From positions 21,591,348-21,655,347 of the forward strand of contig OZ038387.1 of the NCBI GenBank assembly GCA_964036045.1: a DNA stretch of 64,000 nucleotides, read 5' to 3'. Origin of the DNA: Eutreptiella sp. 'Long Island Sound 2002'. Taxonomy: Eukaryota > Euglenozoa > Euglenophyceae > Eutreptiales > Eutreptiaceae. Positions 32,537-42,659 of this stretch are shown piece after piece (positions within the stretch are counted from its first letter, which is position 1; every line of letters starts with the position of its first letter). The notes under the pieces were generated by a model that was not told where the DNA came from, made no database searches, and saw only the letters and a program-made list of their open reading frames with translations. Both the position numbers and the translations under genes were made by a program.

Positions 32537-32584
<48 letters not shown>
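32537..32584. repeat. (AG)n microsatellite
   Basis: An uninterrupted AG dinucleotide run of about 24 copies. Confidence 0.98.
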
Positions 32585-32586
<2 letters not shown>

Positions 32587-32589
32587 TGC

Positions 32590-33795
32590 TCCACTGCACA
32601 AAATGTGGAACCCCACTTCCCTTGAATGGGGGTATGATATAATAACCAACAATCTTGACACAAAATGTCAAAATCCGTCAACAACAATGATTAAAACTAT
32701 ATGGCACCGACACAAAACATGGGGAGGGCCCACTTCTGGGGCAAGAATTTTGCTGTTGCGCTTGTTTCGACGGCAGGGACATGTCACGTCACCTCATCGT
32801 GTGATGCACCATGCACCTATCCACATACACAATATTGTGTGACTATTCCGAGAGCTGTCTGGAATTGATGTAGATCTTGTGCTACTGCTAGGCTGACAAA
32901 TTCGATATCGTGTTGCACGCTCGCCATTCTCGATGCAGCTTTTGGCCGCTCGCTAAGTTTTATGGCTTGCACCTTCTTTGCTTTCCTGGCTTATTCTTAC
33001 CCGACAACGTACGGCGGCATGGCCCTCCTTGTACGAAACTTTCAGGCAGAAGGGATCACGGTGGGAGGGGAGATGTGCGATGAACTCCCCTCAGCGCGAT
33101 GTGTACCCTATGGGGATGAATGCCACTTTCCTCACCACCATTTGGAGGGATAGGACGTAATTGTCGACACATAGTGTGCACTCCCTCTTAGAACGGGACG
33201 CCCTACTCCGGGCGAGGAAAGGGGGCACTTCTCAACTCACCGGTGCGCGATGTGTACCGGACAGGGGAGAGCGCTACACCCGATTATGTGCTTGTGGTAA
33301 GTGACCTGGAGTGAGTGTATTCAGATTTATGACTCGTTTGCACGCACCCCATTGACCTCCTATGACCGTGTGGCCAGACTAGAATCCGTTTATCCTTCGC
33401 AATGTTGATTATCGATCACTTATGTTTCATGCCTCCCTATCCACTAACACATTGGCTGCTATGATGTACAAGAAGGGGCTTGTCAGTCCTTTGCAAAGAG
33501 TACACACCACACCATATCGAGTAATTGGCGACCCGCCGTTTTCTACTCAAAAGGTTGCAAAAGCGGGTGGACAATAGTTAGAGACTGAAGGTGAAGGGAG
33601 GTTCCATTCATCCGTAAGGAGCACATTGGTGGACCAAGCAATGTACGTACACATCGACATGTCGGCATGAGACGGGGCATTTCTCTAGCAGAACAGACAC
33701 GAGAAGGTCACCGCCACAAGCGCAAAATGAGGCCACGAAGAACTAAGGAACCCCCGAGGGGTCTCACCGATGTATAGATCCGACATCCACGCACA
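32590..33795. other. No gene recognised
   Basis: Two loosely similar blocks around GCGATGTGTACC (33095 and 33247) hint at an old duplication. Short plus-strand frames at 32962-33160 overlap each other in two frames and are probably chance. Confidence 0.45.
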
Positions 33796-33799
33796 TAGC

Positions 33800-34249
33800 T
33801 CATGATTTGATTCCTTGGTGACAGCTAGCAGGGGCGGGCGGCGCCCCATCATGTTCACGCAGAAGTAGCCAGCGGCGGTGGGGTGGGTGGGGGGCGGTCA
33901 TGGTCATCACAAGGGTGATTGGCGACCTCATAGCATTCCGGCAGTGGGAACAAAGAATCCGCAAGACATCACAACAATGGAATCGTTGCCAGCCGCAATG
34001 CGAGGTGATTGAGAATGTCAAGAAATCCCAATCCGATGCATCCCAGTACATACACCAGTACTGGTTGCTCAAATGAGTACTAGGGCCTTTGTCCTCTTTG
34101 TAGACTTTTGCACGCGCAGCATGCCAGGCACGTTGCATGGTACTCAACATCCACTCCCGAAACCGCTCAAAGGCGGTTGCCACCAGCGTTGGTCTCACCT
34201 GTGACTCTAGTTCAATGTCAAGATATCGAGTGGTGAGAGCTCCAAACAT
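33800..34249 (-). CDS. Hypothetical exon
   Basis: A 149-codon frame whose first 80 residues look like real protein: TTRYLDIELESQVRPTLVAT, AFERFREWMLSTMQRAWHAA and NQYWCMYWDASDWDFL. The rest is His/Pro/Arg-rich and probably past the end of an exon. No family is recognised, and a Gag-like or capsid-like role is only a guess. Confidence 0.35.
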   Translation of the reverse strand: MFGALTTRYLDIELESQVRPTLVATAFERFREWMLSTMQRAWHAARAKVYKEDKGPSTHLSNQYWCMYWDASDWDFLTFSITSHCGWQRFHCCDVLRILCSHCRNAMRSPITLVMTMTAPHPPHRRWLLLREHDGAPPAPASCHQGIKS

Positions 34250-35205
34250 GTGACGAGGTTGTTAGGCAGCATGTTGTGCATCGTAATGCTTAGCGAGATG
34301 CCGCGCGCTGTGTCGCCGTTGTTTTCTTTTTTATCCTTCAGTGGTTTGCGGGCGGGAGTGACCCATGTTCACAAGATAGGGAGTGGCCAAAGACAATGCT
34401 CTATGGAGGGAGAGGTGGATTCTAGATCCCGTCGCTGAGAGGGAGTGTGGTGTGTACAAGATTCAAAGATGAGGGGGATGGGAGGTAGAAGTAGCTTGTG
34501 CACCACGGGATGTAGTTTCAACGATGGATACATGAAATGACAAAAGATCAAGAAGCACGTTTCATTGGTGAGCACTAAATGGTGCATCTTGTAGTGTTTT
34601 GTTTCACCCTAACACATACCTCCAGTTCAATATGTTCCTTAACCTTGTGAGGTTTGCAGGTGGCTCATGTCTGGGCTAGCACCCATGCGGAAAGGAAGGT
34701 AACAAGTTCACTCCAGGAACCACAAACGGTTCATAAGGTCCGAGAGACGAGCAACAAGTGAGAGGCAAACAAAGCCAAGAACCAAAGTGGGATTGCATGG
34801 TGACACTGCTGCGTATTGTACTTCATCGCACTGAAGGTTACATAAAGAGTTCCCTCATGTTCATCATCGTGTGCACAATATTACCTTGAGACGAAATGCA
34901 TTCCATACGTTGAGTATGATTCCCAAATACACACCATATCGCCACTTTTTGTTGGGTTAGATTCCCAAGACTCCATGAAGAATTCTCGGGATGTGTGCTG
35001 TTGAGATCATCATATGTGCATGATCATCTGTTAGGTGCCATGATATTCGGTGCTAGGATATCTGTTCTGTGACCCATTGGTCCCTCATGGTTTCTCCACA
35101 ATGGACGCGGAAACACATCACGTATTGGCGAGCTGGAGAACCTTGGACCTAAAATTTCGTTACATGCACATGATGCCCGTCTAGTAGGGTGGTGATTTCG
35201 TCATG
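34250..35205. other. No gene recognised
   Basis: Mixed-composition DNA with only short open frames and no repeat that I could see. Confidence 0.45.
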
Positions 35206-35208
35206 ATC

Positions 35209-35490
35209 CGGCCCAGCCCCTCGGCGGTGGCACGGGGCCCGGCCCCACTCGGCTTCTAGGGCCCAGCCCCTCAGCGGTCGCACGGGGCCCGGCCCCACTC
35301 GGATTCTGGGGCCCAGCCCCTCGGCGGTCTCTCGGGGCCCTGCCCCACTCGGATTCTGGGGCCCATCCCCACGGCTGTCGCACGGGGCCCTGCCCCTCTC
35401 GGCTTCTGGGGCCCAGCCCCTCGGCGGTCTCTCGGGGCCCTGCCCCACTCGGATTCTGGGGCCCAGCCCCTCGGCGGTCTCATGGGGCCC
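35209..35490. repeat. 50-bp GC-rich minisatellite (about 5.7 copies)
   Basis: The unit reads GCCCAGCCCCTCGGCGGTCT, CTCGGGGCCCTGCCCCACTC, GGATTCTGGG. Five copies are exactly 50 bp and differ by 2-8 bases. Because 50 is not a multiple of three, the Arg/Gly/Ala/Pro-rich minus-strand frames across it are not a protein repeat. Confidence 0.95.
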
Positions 35491-35625
35491 TGTTTCTTCT
35501 TAGGCTTCCGGGTGGGTGGGTTCCTATTAGTTCAAGATCCAAGTAGATTTTACATTAGCTAAATTGTGGATTTCTCTGGCTTCTTCTCCATACGAATCTA
35601 TTCTACCCCAGTGTACGTCACCGGC

Positions 35626-35714
35626 ATTTGATACCGGCCGGAGGAGACACCCCCATAGACGGTTGTCCCGAGACCCGACATGTCGTCTAGGGGGGTGGGG
35701 AACCGGTATCAAAT
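35626..35714. other. Long interrupted hairpin (89 nt)
   Basis: The outer arms ATTTGATACCGG (35626-35637) and CCGGTATCAAAT (35703-35714) are exact reverse complements. The inner arms ACCCCCATAGACG (35649-35661) and CGTCTAGGGGGGT (35684-35696) pair with one mismatch around a 22-nt loop. This is compatible with a small palindromic transposon or a structured RNA. No coding frame explains it. Confidence 0.7.
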
Positions 35715-35719
35715 TCACA

Positions 35720-36165
35720 GGGTTCATTGTTTATGGCCAGTGGGGGGCAGGTTCCCACCAAAACTTCTCCCAAAGGCTAGAGCACAATCTTCTACCATAA
35801 GCAAAATCTTCTGATCCCATGAGGGGATCCCCCTTTTCCGGCCTGTCAGCTACATCCCAGGAGCATCGGCCCCCACACCACGTCAAGGTCACCGGTCCTA
35901 GGGTCTAAGGGGAGGTGCAGGAGAGGGGGGCCGGCTGAAGGGGCCTTGTGCACACATGGGGGGCTATCAAACTTGATGGTAGTGAAAAGCACAAACAAAC
36001 GTGTAGTGCCCAAGAAAAATGCCCCTTGGGCAATCACTCGCGGGGCGTGTTCAAAGGACCTCTACCCTCCTTGCACCCAAGACAGTATTGATGGTCATGG
36101 GGGGCCCATACATGATACATCCTAATTTGCTCATTTAATTCCTCTCGCACTGGAATAACTAAAAA
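35720..36165. other. No gene recognised
   Basis: Short minus-strand frames only, with no domain or splice-bounded exon that I can support. Confidence 0.4.
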
Positions 36166-36199
36166 GGGCATCAAGGTGACAACCCCCTCTCCTGGGGGG

Positions 36200-36545
36200 C
36201 GTGTGTGCACAGCGCGCGCAGGGCGCACATGACAAGAAGAAATTGGGGGTTTTTGCTACAATTGGCAATATTCTTGCCTATACAAACCATACTACACCCC
36301 CACAACGTTGGACAGCCTGATGTTTCCTTGTTTAGCTCTGGCACGGACAGGGGAGGGAGTGTCGGACCTTCCTTCACAGACTCCCGGGCGAGCTGCTCTC
36401 GTAGTTGCTGAGTTTCTCCGGCTTGCTCCGCGAGTCTCTCCTCGGCGGAAGCATGAGGCTCATGTGATTCTGAGGCTGGTTGCATTTCATGCCCGTCCAT
36501 GGCACTTATTATGAAAAGGAGACAGAAAAACTGCCTAAGTATGGA
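36200..36545 (-). CDS. Hypothetical exon with coiled-coil-like Glu/Gln-rich segment
   Basis: The minus frame reads AMDGHEMQPASESHEPHASA then EERLAEQAGETQQLREQLAR, a heptad-friendly Glu/Leu/Gln pattern, followed by a Pro-rich segment. It starts inside the frame 36171-36575 and both boundaries are uncertain. It may belong to the same transcription unit as the exon ending at 36575. Confidence 0.35.
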
Positions 36546-36574
36546 AGTGCAAACAACAGTTGAGGCGAGGCTCA

Positions 36575-36694
36575 ACTAGTGATTTCTGTGCTGCCGGCTG
36601 ATGAGGAGGACGAATCAGAATTATCTGCACTTGCACTTACAGTAGAGCCACTGGATATGTATTGGGCGAATCTCGAAAAAGATACCACGAACCT
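36575..36694 (-). CDS. Possible terminal exon of the Thr/Pro-rich gene
   Basis: After a TATAG acceptor the frame reads FVVSFSRFAQYISSGSTVSA and ends ...SSSSSAGSTEITS with TGA at 36575. It is a Ser-rich tail preceded by an aromatic segment. Assignment to the gene at 37750-38334 is inferred from strand and order only. Confidence 0.3.
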
Positions 36695-36959
36695 ATAGGA
36701 AAGGATGCACAACAACACATACCAATGCATGAGAAATGAGGGCAAAGCATGCATGCAACTCATATAAATGCATAACAAGGCTGATTGTTACAGGTACTAG
36801 GCACCACTATGCAGGTTGGGCATGGTCTTGTACAAACTTTGTGCACAGCGCGGGCACAGCGCGCAAAACGCCCCCCTGGGACGGCATGGGGAGGGGGAGG
36901 ACACAGGTGGTCAAGGGTACCAGTACTTGGGTGACCTGGACAGGGTATTCATAGCAGTG

Positions 36960-37104
36960 CAAGCACAGACAATGCAGGTGGTAGACTGCCAAGCTGATCT
37001 GGACTTCGAAATTGTGTGCACTTTGGGCAGTTGCAGGCCATTCGTCCCTAAAGAGGCCAGTTGTGGCTGTTTGGTAACACATTCCTTCATGAAGTAGATT
37101 TGCT
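36960..37104 (-). CDS. Possible internal exon
   Basis: A strong acceptor (TTCTTCCTTTCCTTGCAG, exon base 1 near 37104) opens two usable frames. One reads QIYFMKECVTKQPQLASLGT, the other NLLHEGMCYQTATTGLFRDE and ends at a CCAG|GTCACC donor. The splice signals are better evidence than the product. Confidence 0.4.
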
Positions 37105-37749
37105 GCAAGGAAAGGAAGAAGAGCCCCCCGCCCCCCAACCCCCAGCCCCTGCAGATTGCATGTGCCCACTGATGTGACGATTTGTTTAATGCTTGTGGTG
37201 CCATTCCCTCACCTCACAGGCATGCACTCAAAGTTGGTAGACAAAGGCATTCGGGGTCGGCGAGGGTCCCAGCCAAAAACTCAGGGAGTTCTGCAGACGA
37301 CGATGGTCACACACATGTATTAAGTTGTTTAGGGAATCTCATGGAATCCTCTCATCTGGGTCCTTTGAGGCAGGGGTCTTAAATGTTCTCATATTGTTGC
37401 TGAATGACCATCTACCTACCCAATGCTCTACCTCGACGTCTCTAACGATTCCAAAAAACTTGCCATTTTTCAACTCCACGTGGGAATTAAATGGGCCAAG
37501 TTCTGACCGGGGCCTGTAGGGGGGCATACTTGACCTGGATCAGGGAGACCATAATTATACGAGAGAAACAGGGGTTGGCGCCCAGGGTGTGGATGAATAC
37601 ATAGTGACCAAATTAGGCAAAGACACATTTGCAGGTCCGTGAAGTCCAAAACTAATTTGTTGGGGGATAACTGTGATTTTACTGGGGGGGGCTGGTGTAT
37701 GAGGGGGTCATGCGGTGCCTGTCAGCATGCCTGGTTGCGATCAAACTAC

Positions 37750-38334
37750 CTGTGAGGTGTTGGATGCATTGGTCACATTGGGCGACGGTGTCATCGTAGT
37801 GCCATTGAACGATGTCGTTGGGCTTGGTGTAAATGTCGGCATCTGTGTAGCAGTACTTGTGGGCGTAGATGAGGGGGTGGCTGTGGGAGTAAATGTGGGA
37901 ATCTGTGTCGAGGTACTGGTGGGTGTGGCTGAGGGGGTAGCCGTGGCTGTAAATGTGGGAATTGGTGTCGAGGTACTGGTGGGTGTGGGTGAGGGGGTAG
38001 CTGTGGCAGTAAACGTGGGAATCAGTGTCGAGGTACTTGTTGGTGTTGGGCTAGGGGTGGGGCTAGGTGTAGGTGTGGAGCTAGGTGTCGAAGTGGGTGT
38101 GGGAGTCAAGCTTGGGGTTGCCGTTGGCGATGGGGATGGGGATTGTGTTAGGGTGGTTGTTGGTGTTGGGCTAGGGGTGGGGCTAGGTGTAGGTGTGGAG
38201 CTAGGTGTCGAAGTGGGTGTGGGAGTCAAGCTTGGGGTTGCCGTTGGCGATGGGGATGGGGATTGTGTTAGGGTGGATGTCTGGGTGGCTGCAGCACCCA
38301 GCACGTACAGCATGAAGAACACGATAAACATGAT
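37750..38334 (-). CDS. Thr/Pro/Ser-rich (mucin-like) surface protein exon
   Basis: From [15 protein letters not shown], a hydrophobic signal or membrane segment, the frame runs 194 codons into [10 protein letters not shown]-type low complexity and ends at a CTCACAG|GTAGTT donor, in phase 0. A GTTTCTGTTAG acceptor lies 3 bp before the ATG, so the exon may be internal. The DNA is internally repetitive: three to four 60-bp units at 37862-38040 and a 120-bp tandem duplication at 38041-38280. As the period is a multiple of three, the plus strand also stays open (a Gly/Val-rich 207-codon frame). I prefer the minus strand for its hydrophobic start and splice sites. The likely role is a heavily O-glycosylated surface or extracellular protein. 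Confidence 0.6.
38041..38280. repeat. 120-bp tandem duplication within coding repeat
   Basis: Bases 38041-38156 are repeated without change at 38161-38276. The 60-bp related units precede it. It lengthens the Thr/Pro-rich segment by 40 residues in frame. Confidence 0.95.
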
Positions 38335-38552
38335 CTAACAGAAACAAACAAGAAATGGAGCACCACAAGTGCCATCACAACAACCAGCATGACCAGTGCT
38401 GCAGAAGGACCCAGCTATCACACAGAGTAGACTACACAACCTGACAGACAAGTGCAATTTCACTGATGCTGAGTTGACACATGTCATTTTAAGTCCAACC
38501 TTAAGGGAGGCTGGAAAATTGGCGGAAAATCCACATACGCAACAGAACTGCA

Positions 38553-38819
38553 TCAAATAAACACACCGACAATCTTTATTCTGTCAGCGATGGTGACTTC
38601 TGGTGAATAGGTGGAAGCAGTTGCACAATCCCGTCTGGGGACAGTTGTGTGCAGTAAATTTCGATGTTGATGTGAGGTACAGCTGCCAACACCGAAGATC
38701 ACACCGACCGCTGCAGTGGCCAGTGTGGAGAACCCCTGGCTGTTGTTACCAATTCCAATTGCCCCTCCAACCCACTGAAGGCATGCCACTACACTCCTTT
38801 TTTCCGTTCTCTGATACAC
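38553..38819 (-). CDS. Hypothetical exon, hydrophobic Gly-rich
   Basis: The frame reads VACLQWVGGAIGIGNNSQGF then STLATAAVGVIFGVGSCTSH, which could be one membrane segment. A neighbouring frame (AAVPHINIEIYCTQLSPDGI) is also protein-like after a GTTGGCAG acceptor. Which frame is used is open. Upstream, near 38960-39080, a short Cys-containing stretch (TTYAGTTCEMPGYLCQAGF) follows a CTCAACCAG acceptor. All of this could belong to the Thr/Pro-rich gene. Confidence 0.35.
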   Translation of the reverse strand: MYQRTEKRSVVACLQWVGGAIGIGNNSQGFSTLATAAVGVIFGVGSCTSHQHRNLLHTTVPRRDCATASTYSPEVTIADRIKIVGVFI

Positions 38820-39425
38820 CGGGCACTAATGGGAATCAGTTGTAAATTGAAATCAACACTTCTGTAACCTCTGGCCTATGCTGCTACATGCTGCCACCAT
38901 CGCAGTGTCAGTGCATAGCATTGACCCTTGCAGCACAAAAGCATATTGCATCTTTTGGCCTTTATCAGCTTTCGGATTCAGTGTGTATCAGCCTGAATCC
39001 TGCTTGGCACAGATATCCTGGCATTTCGCATGTTGTGCCCGCATATGTCGTCATCTGGACAAGCTCAGTTTTCTGGTTGAGAAACTACTTGCACAGGGTG
39101 GCAATTGTACCCTTTTGAATGAAGTTTTATGAGTGGTATGCATTCCAGTGAGCTGTTATGCATTGCATCCCTTCCAACCGGTGAGAGTTGTCCAGATGTC
39201 AAACAATACAATGTTGGTTGGCGAATACTGTGGTTGCCTCAATAAGTCCTGCTGTGGGAAGTAGCTGCTTGTGACAGTCTTGTACTGCAACAAAGCAAAT
39301 GCAAAGAATGAAGGATCATCACAGACATGTCATAGGCACCTTTCACTAAAGTGGACACAAGTATGAGTTGTTTAGCAACATTTGCCTACTTTGCAGAAAC
39401 TAAGGCCCTACCCTCCTACCCCCCT

Positions 39426-40129
39426 CCCCTTTGTAATAGCTACGCCAAAGTACGGAATTAATACGGTCCCTACGCCTACTGTAGCTTAGACAAGGGCGTG
39501 GCTTGCGCACGACACATACAACTACCGACACACACGTGAGTGAGTGCATGGTATGAGTGCACCTTAACCTCCGTCCACGTTCCCAAAGGCATTGAAACAC
39601 AAGGAAGCGTTTGAGACATGAATTTTCAGGTTCATACCCAAGTTCCTACAAGCAATGAGGCATGAGAAGCCTACAAATGTTCAGATTGGAAACCCTTCTT
39701 GCGATCATATACCATGCGGAACAAATGCACATGCTCACCGCTTGAAGATGCCTTTGAAGATGCGTTTGCCCGAGGTTTAGGGGCTGGTTTTGGCTCGGGC
39801 AACTTCAAATTCTTGGGAATGAAATGCATGTGGTCTCTTGTAAAGTACAACTACCCATTAAAGACATGGGCCATTCCCCACACACCTCGGGCAGCCTTAG
39901 CCCAAATAACTTCATTGGGATTATCATCGGAGTCACTAGAATCATCACTTGAGGAAGAGAGGTCAGAAATGGGTTTATCCTCATGGTGTCCGTCCCCGAA
40001 TCAGAATCAGTCACCAAACCCATGTGTTATGCGGCTGCACTACATTTGTACCGAATTAACATAGGTGCCAAATTAATACGGTCCCTACGCCTACTCTAGC
40101 TTGGACAAGGGCGTAGCTATTACAAGGGG
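39426..40129. repeat. Pair of related repeats around a 0.6-kb insert
   Basis: AATTAATACGGTCCCTACGC with the following CTACT.TAGCTT.GACAAGGGCGT occurs at 39456-39499 and in the same orientation at 40071-40115. The flank GGCGTAGCTATTACAAGGGG (40110-40129) is present inverted at 39426-39446. The arrangement suggests copies of a small dispersed element. The plus-strand 121-codon frame between them is not supported by any domain. Confidence 0.55.
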
Positions 40130-40461
40130 CGGGGGGTATGACTGGTTGGGTGCACACATGCCCCAGCCGAGGGAGCAGGTGTAGTTACTAGCCCCTATAC
40201 CATTGACGCACAAGCGAACAGAATGCAAACAGACCAAAAGAGTGCGACTTTTAGTGACATTGCCAAAGGTAACCCTTTAATGTGAAAGAAGAGGGTACCA
40301 CTAGGAAATTGTGTGACCAAGACAACTGGCTGCTGTAACAAGTGTAACAACTGGCTGCTATGTCTCATTACCGGGACTCTGGCCACTTATGGTGGTACTA
40401 TGACAGCACACACTATAGCGTGCACTAGTCAGCATGCCAAGACTTGAAATGCATGGCTTGT

Positions 40462-40740
40462 TCAATATTGCGCGATATAACTGGTTCTCTCTGGTCCACG
40501 ATATAACTGATCCATGTTATCCACTCCCAGATTGAGCTCCTTCCAACCTTGGTATGTTGCTAGCTTGACAACCCGCTTGGCCAACGCCTTGAGCACCTTC
40601 GGTGGCGTGAATTGCGCCATTTGTGGCATCTGTATGAGGTAGGCCATGGGCCCACGATTGTAGAAATTGTGCAAAGTGCATCTCGTGTTATGGAGCACTA
40701 TGCCAAAACGATCCACACATGCTTCTTGAGGTAACATGTA
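40462..40740 (-). CDS. Hypothetical exon
   Basis: The minus frame reads NRGPMAYLIQMPQMAQFTPP then KVLKALAKRVVKLATYQGWK and NMDQLYRGPERTSYIAQY before a stop at 40462. The lysine-rich helix-like middle is plausible protein. Its N-terminal extension runs through the adjacent tandem repeat and is probably not coding. Confidence 0.35.
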   Translation of the reverse strand, partial: YMLPQEACVDRFGIVLHNTRCTLHNFYNRGPMAYLIQMPQMAQFTPPKVLKALAKRVVKLATYQGWKELNLGVDNMDQLYRGPERTSYIAQY

Positions 40741-40921
40741 ACAACAAAGCAAAAATCGATCCACGAAATGCTTATTAAAAAATTGTACAAAGTGTAGTAT
40801 GCAAGCACAAAGGCAAAAACGATCCACAAAATGCTTCTAAATAATTGTTCAAAGTGCATCTGCTAATATGGTGTAGAATGCAAGCACAAAGCAAAACATC
40901 ATCCACGCTGGCCCGTTAGTG
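40665..40921. repeat. Degenerate tandem repeat, about 3 copies
   Basis: AATTGTGCAAAGTGCATCT, CAAGCACAAAGGCAAAAACG and ATCCACAAAATGCTTCT-like pieces recur at 40665, 40781 and 40843 with uneven spacing (116 and 62 bp), so the unit has suffered indels. Confidence 0.65.
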
Positions 40922-41116
40922 GATCCCACACAGCCCCGGCCATAGAGCGCCAATACATCCAAGGCCGAATCACAAGGTCTTTCCGGCTATCCCAGCCCCT
41001 CAACTTGGGATCGACGCCACTCACGGTTCTCAAGTGCACTCATTCTTCATGTTCCTCCCGGTACAGAAAAGGGGTTCGGCTTGCAATGTTGGCACCCACT
41101 CGGCCAACCGAGGCCC

Positions 41117-41392
41117 CTATTTTGTTCCACATGTACAACCCCTATGAATGCTGTGACTGTGACCCGCTAACGTGCATTCCCACCTGCAATGTTTTCTCTT
41201 CTTCCTCTTTCGCTCAGTCCGCCCCTGTCTGTTACTAACATCAATGTTGTAGTCACTGTGATCACGGAAAAGGGCCCGTTCCACGGGGGGTTCGCCCGTA
41301 GGTGGATCGGGTAACTCTGGAGCTTTCAAATATGTTGGGTATGGGTGGTGTTCAAGACCCAATATTTTCCAAATGGCCATGGGTGATAGCAT
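41117..41392 (-). CDS. Hypothetical exon or retroelement fragment
   Basis: The frame reads IWKILGLEHHPYPTYLKAPE, LPDPPTGEPPVERALFRDHS then a basic GRTERKRKKRKHCRWECT. It lies just downstream (minus sense) of the RNase H relic and may be part of the same decayed element. Confidence 0.3.
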   Translation of the reverse strand: MLSPMAIWKILGLEHHPYPTYLKAPELPDPPTGEPPVERALFRDHSDYNIDVSNRQGRTERKRKKRKHCRWECTLAGHSHSIHRGCTCGTK

Positions 41393-41679
41393 GGGTAGAT
41401 GACCGGGTGTCGTGGCTGGGGATGGTGGCTTTGGCTCTGAGGTGGTCTGTGAGCAACCGTCAGACTAAACACTAGGAGACGGAGTGACAGTAGAAGGCGT
41501 TGTCAAAAGTGGTGCCTGGTGCGGTCACACCAGGTACTGTGCAGTAGGGCAGTATCCTCCTCATCCATGAAGAGCACGCGGAATGTCACTGGCTTACGCG
41601 GCACATCAAGGGTGGGTGGGGATTGTGGCCCTGCTAGTGGTGGGGGTGAGATGCATGTAATGTAGGAGGGGTGCATGCA

Positions 41680-42058
41680 ACGACCCCGCTCTGCTAACCG
41701 GTATGCTTGCTCATTACTAGGGATGCCCTGGTGCAGTGGGACCACGCCCACCGAATGAGGTGGGGGGTCAAATCTATCACTTGCACTTGTGCTCCCCACA
41801 GCATGGAGTTAGGTACTGGGCCTTTATATCCACACCAACCATTGTGTCGCCATTTATGCGCGTCCCCCTGTTCTCCATTGTGGACATACTTGGAGTCCTC
41901 AAAAATCACGATGCGTTGGGTCACTTTCACGATTGCTGCAATAATAGCCTTGAATTTGGCCCCGCTTTTGGTTTCGCATTCATCTTCCTCCAGGCAGCGA
42001 ATTCCCAATTGCCCGAGAAACAACAGCCATAGCCCCCCCCCCCCCCACATATCCACTG
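41680..42058 (-). pseudogene. RNase H domain relic, two frameshifts, catalytic residues lost
   Basis: The minus strand reads TVDMWGGGGG, then (after a slip in a 15-G run) a GYG strand. Next come SGAKFKAIIAAIVKVTQRIV, IFEDSKYVHNG, HKWRHNGW..GPVPNSMLW and IRWAW. One base over it continues VPLHQGIPSNEQAYRLAERG. The order matches type-1 RNase H: DSKYV holding the third carboxylate, KW..NGW, the W.P.H..I..NE motif and the closing LA..G. The Glu of the AEL.AI helix is Lys here, and the final Asp of NE.AD is Tyr, so two catalytic carboxylates are missing in addition to the frameshifts near 42040 and 41742. It is a dead copy, most likely from a retroelement; a dead cellular RNase H1 is less likely. 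Confidence 0.65.
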
Positions 42059-42064
42059 TTTTGA

Positions 42065-42205
42065 TAGCATTTGGCTGACCCATCGAAGAAAGGTGTGCCA
42101 CTCCTCCTGGAGGTAGGTGTGGACCAGAGATTTCAGTTGTTGTGCCACCGAGGCCTTGCGAGCCTCACGTTTCTGCTTTTTGACACCGGTAGATGTGTCT
42201 GGCAT
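42065..42205 (-). CDS. Hypothetical fragment upstream of the RNase H relic
   Basis: MPDTSTGVKKQKREARKASV followed by AQQLKSLVHTYLQEEWHTFL is basic and helix-like, and lies directly N-terminal of the RNase H relic on the same strand. It may be the linker region of the same element. Confidence 0.35.
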
Positions 42206-42261
42206 GATGATGGGGTTATACTACCGCCAATTGATATGACATTTGGGAACAACCCCTCCTC

Positions 42262-42605
42262 TCAGGAACCTCCAAGGATCCGTAAGAGCGATTCTCGTTT
42301 GGCAACCGGGACGGTGCCCTGCACATACGCCAGTGTCACGAGGTAACCATCGGCCGGATCTACTCCAACTCCTCTAGCAAGCAGACAGCGGAGAGCAAGC
42401 CTCGACAGCGGGCACATAACGCGTGTTGCCAGTAAAGGTGCATGATCTGCCATTCCAACGGCTCCTTGGGCGTTCGGTTGCCATGTTGGGTTTCCAACCG
42501 GACCAACGCCTGCAAGTGGGTCGCGTAGGTAGCCCGCGTTCCCGGTCTGAGGGACATTCCCGCGAGTGTGTCAGCTGCGATCTGCTACAAAACATCATCA
42601 TCGGA
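42262..42605 (-). pseudogene. Possible tyrosine-recombinase-like N-terminal fragment
   Basis: The minus frame reads QIAADTLAGMSLRPGTRATY then ATHLQALVRLETQHGNRTPK and EWQIMHLYWQHAL. RPGTR.TY followed by helices resembles the core-binding (SAM-like) domain of tyrosine recombinases. It stops at 42360. An overlapping frame (RGVGVDPADGYLVTLAYVQG) carries on to 42262, suggesting a frameshift. No catalytic R..HxxR..Y region is found, so the call is tentative. Confidence 0.25.
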
Positions 42606-42659
42606 CGAGTCGATTTTGTCCATCTCCCGCCATCAGCGGAGGTAGTCGTCCCAAGATTG

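Noticed and set aside
35149-35483. Arg/Gly/Pro-rich minus-strand ORFs (PRGWAPESEWGRAP repeats)
   Set aside because: Product of a 50-bp minisatellite, which is not a multiple of three; overlapping frames give the same kind of peptide.
37715-38338. 207-codon plus-strand Gly/Val-rich ORF
   Set aside because: Open only because the 60/120-bp repeats are multiples of three. The minus strand has the hydrophobic start, the splice sites and a plausible mucin-like product.
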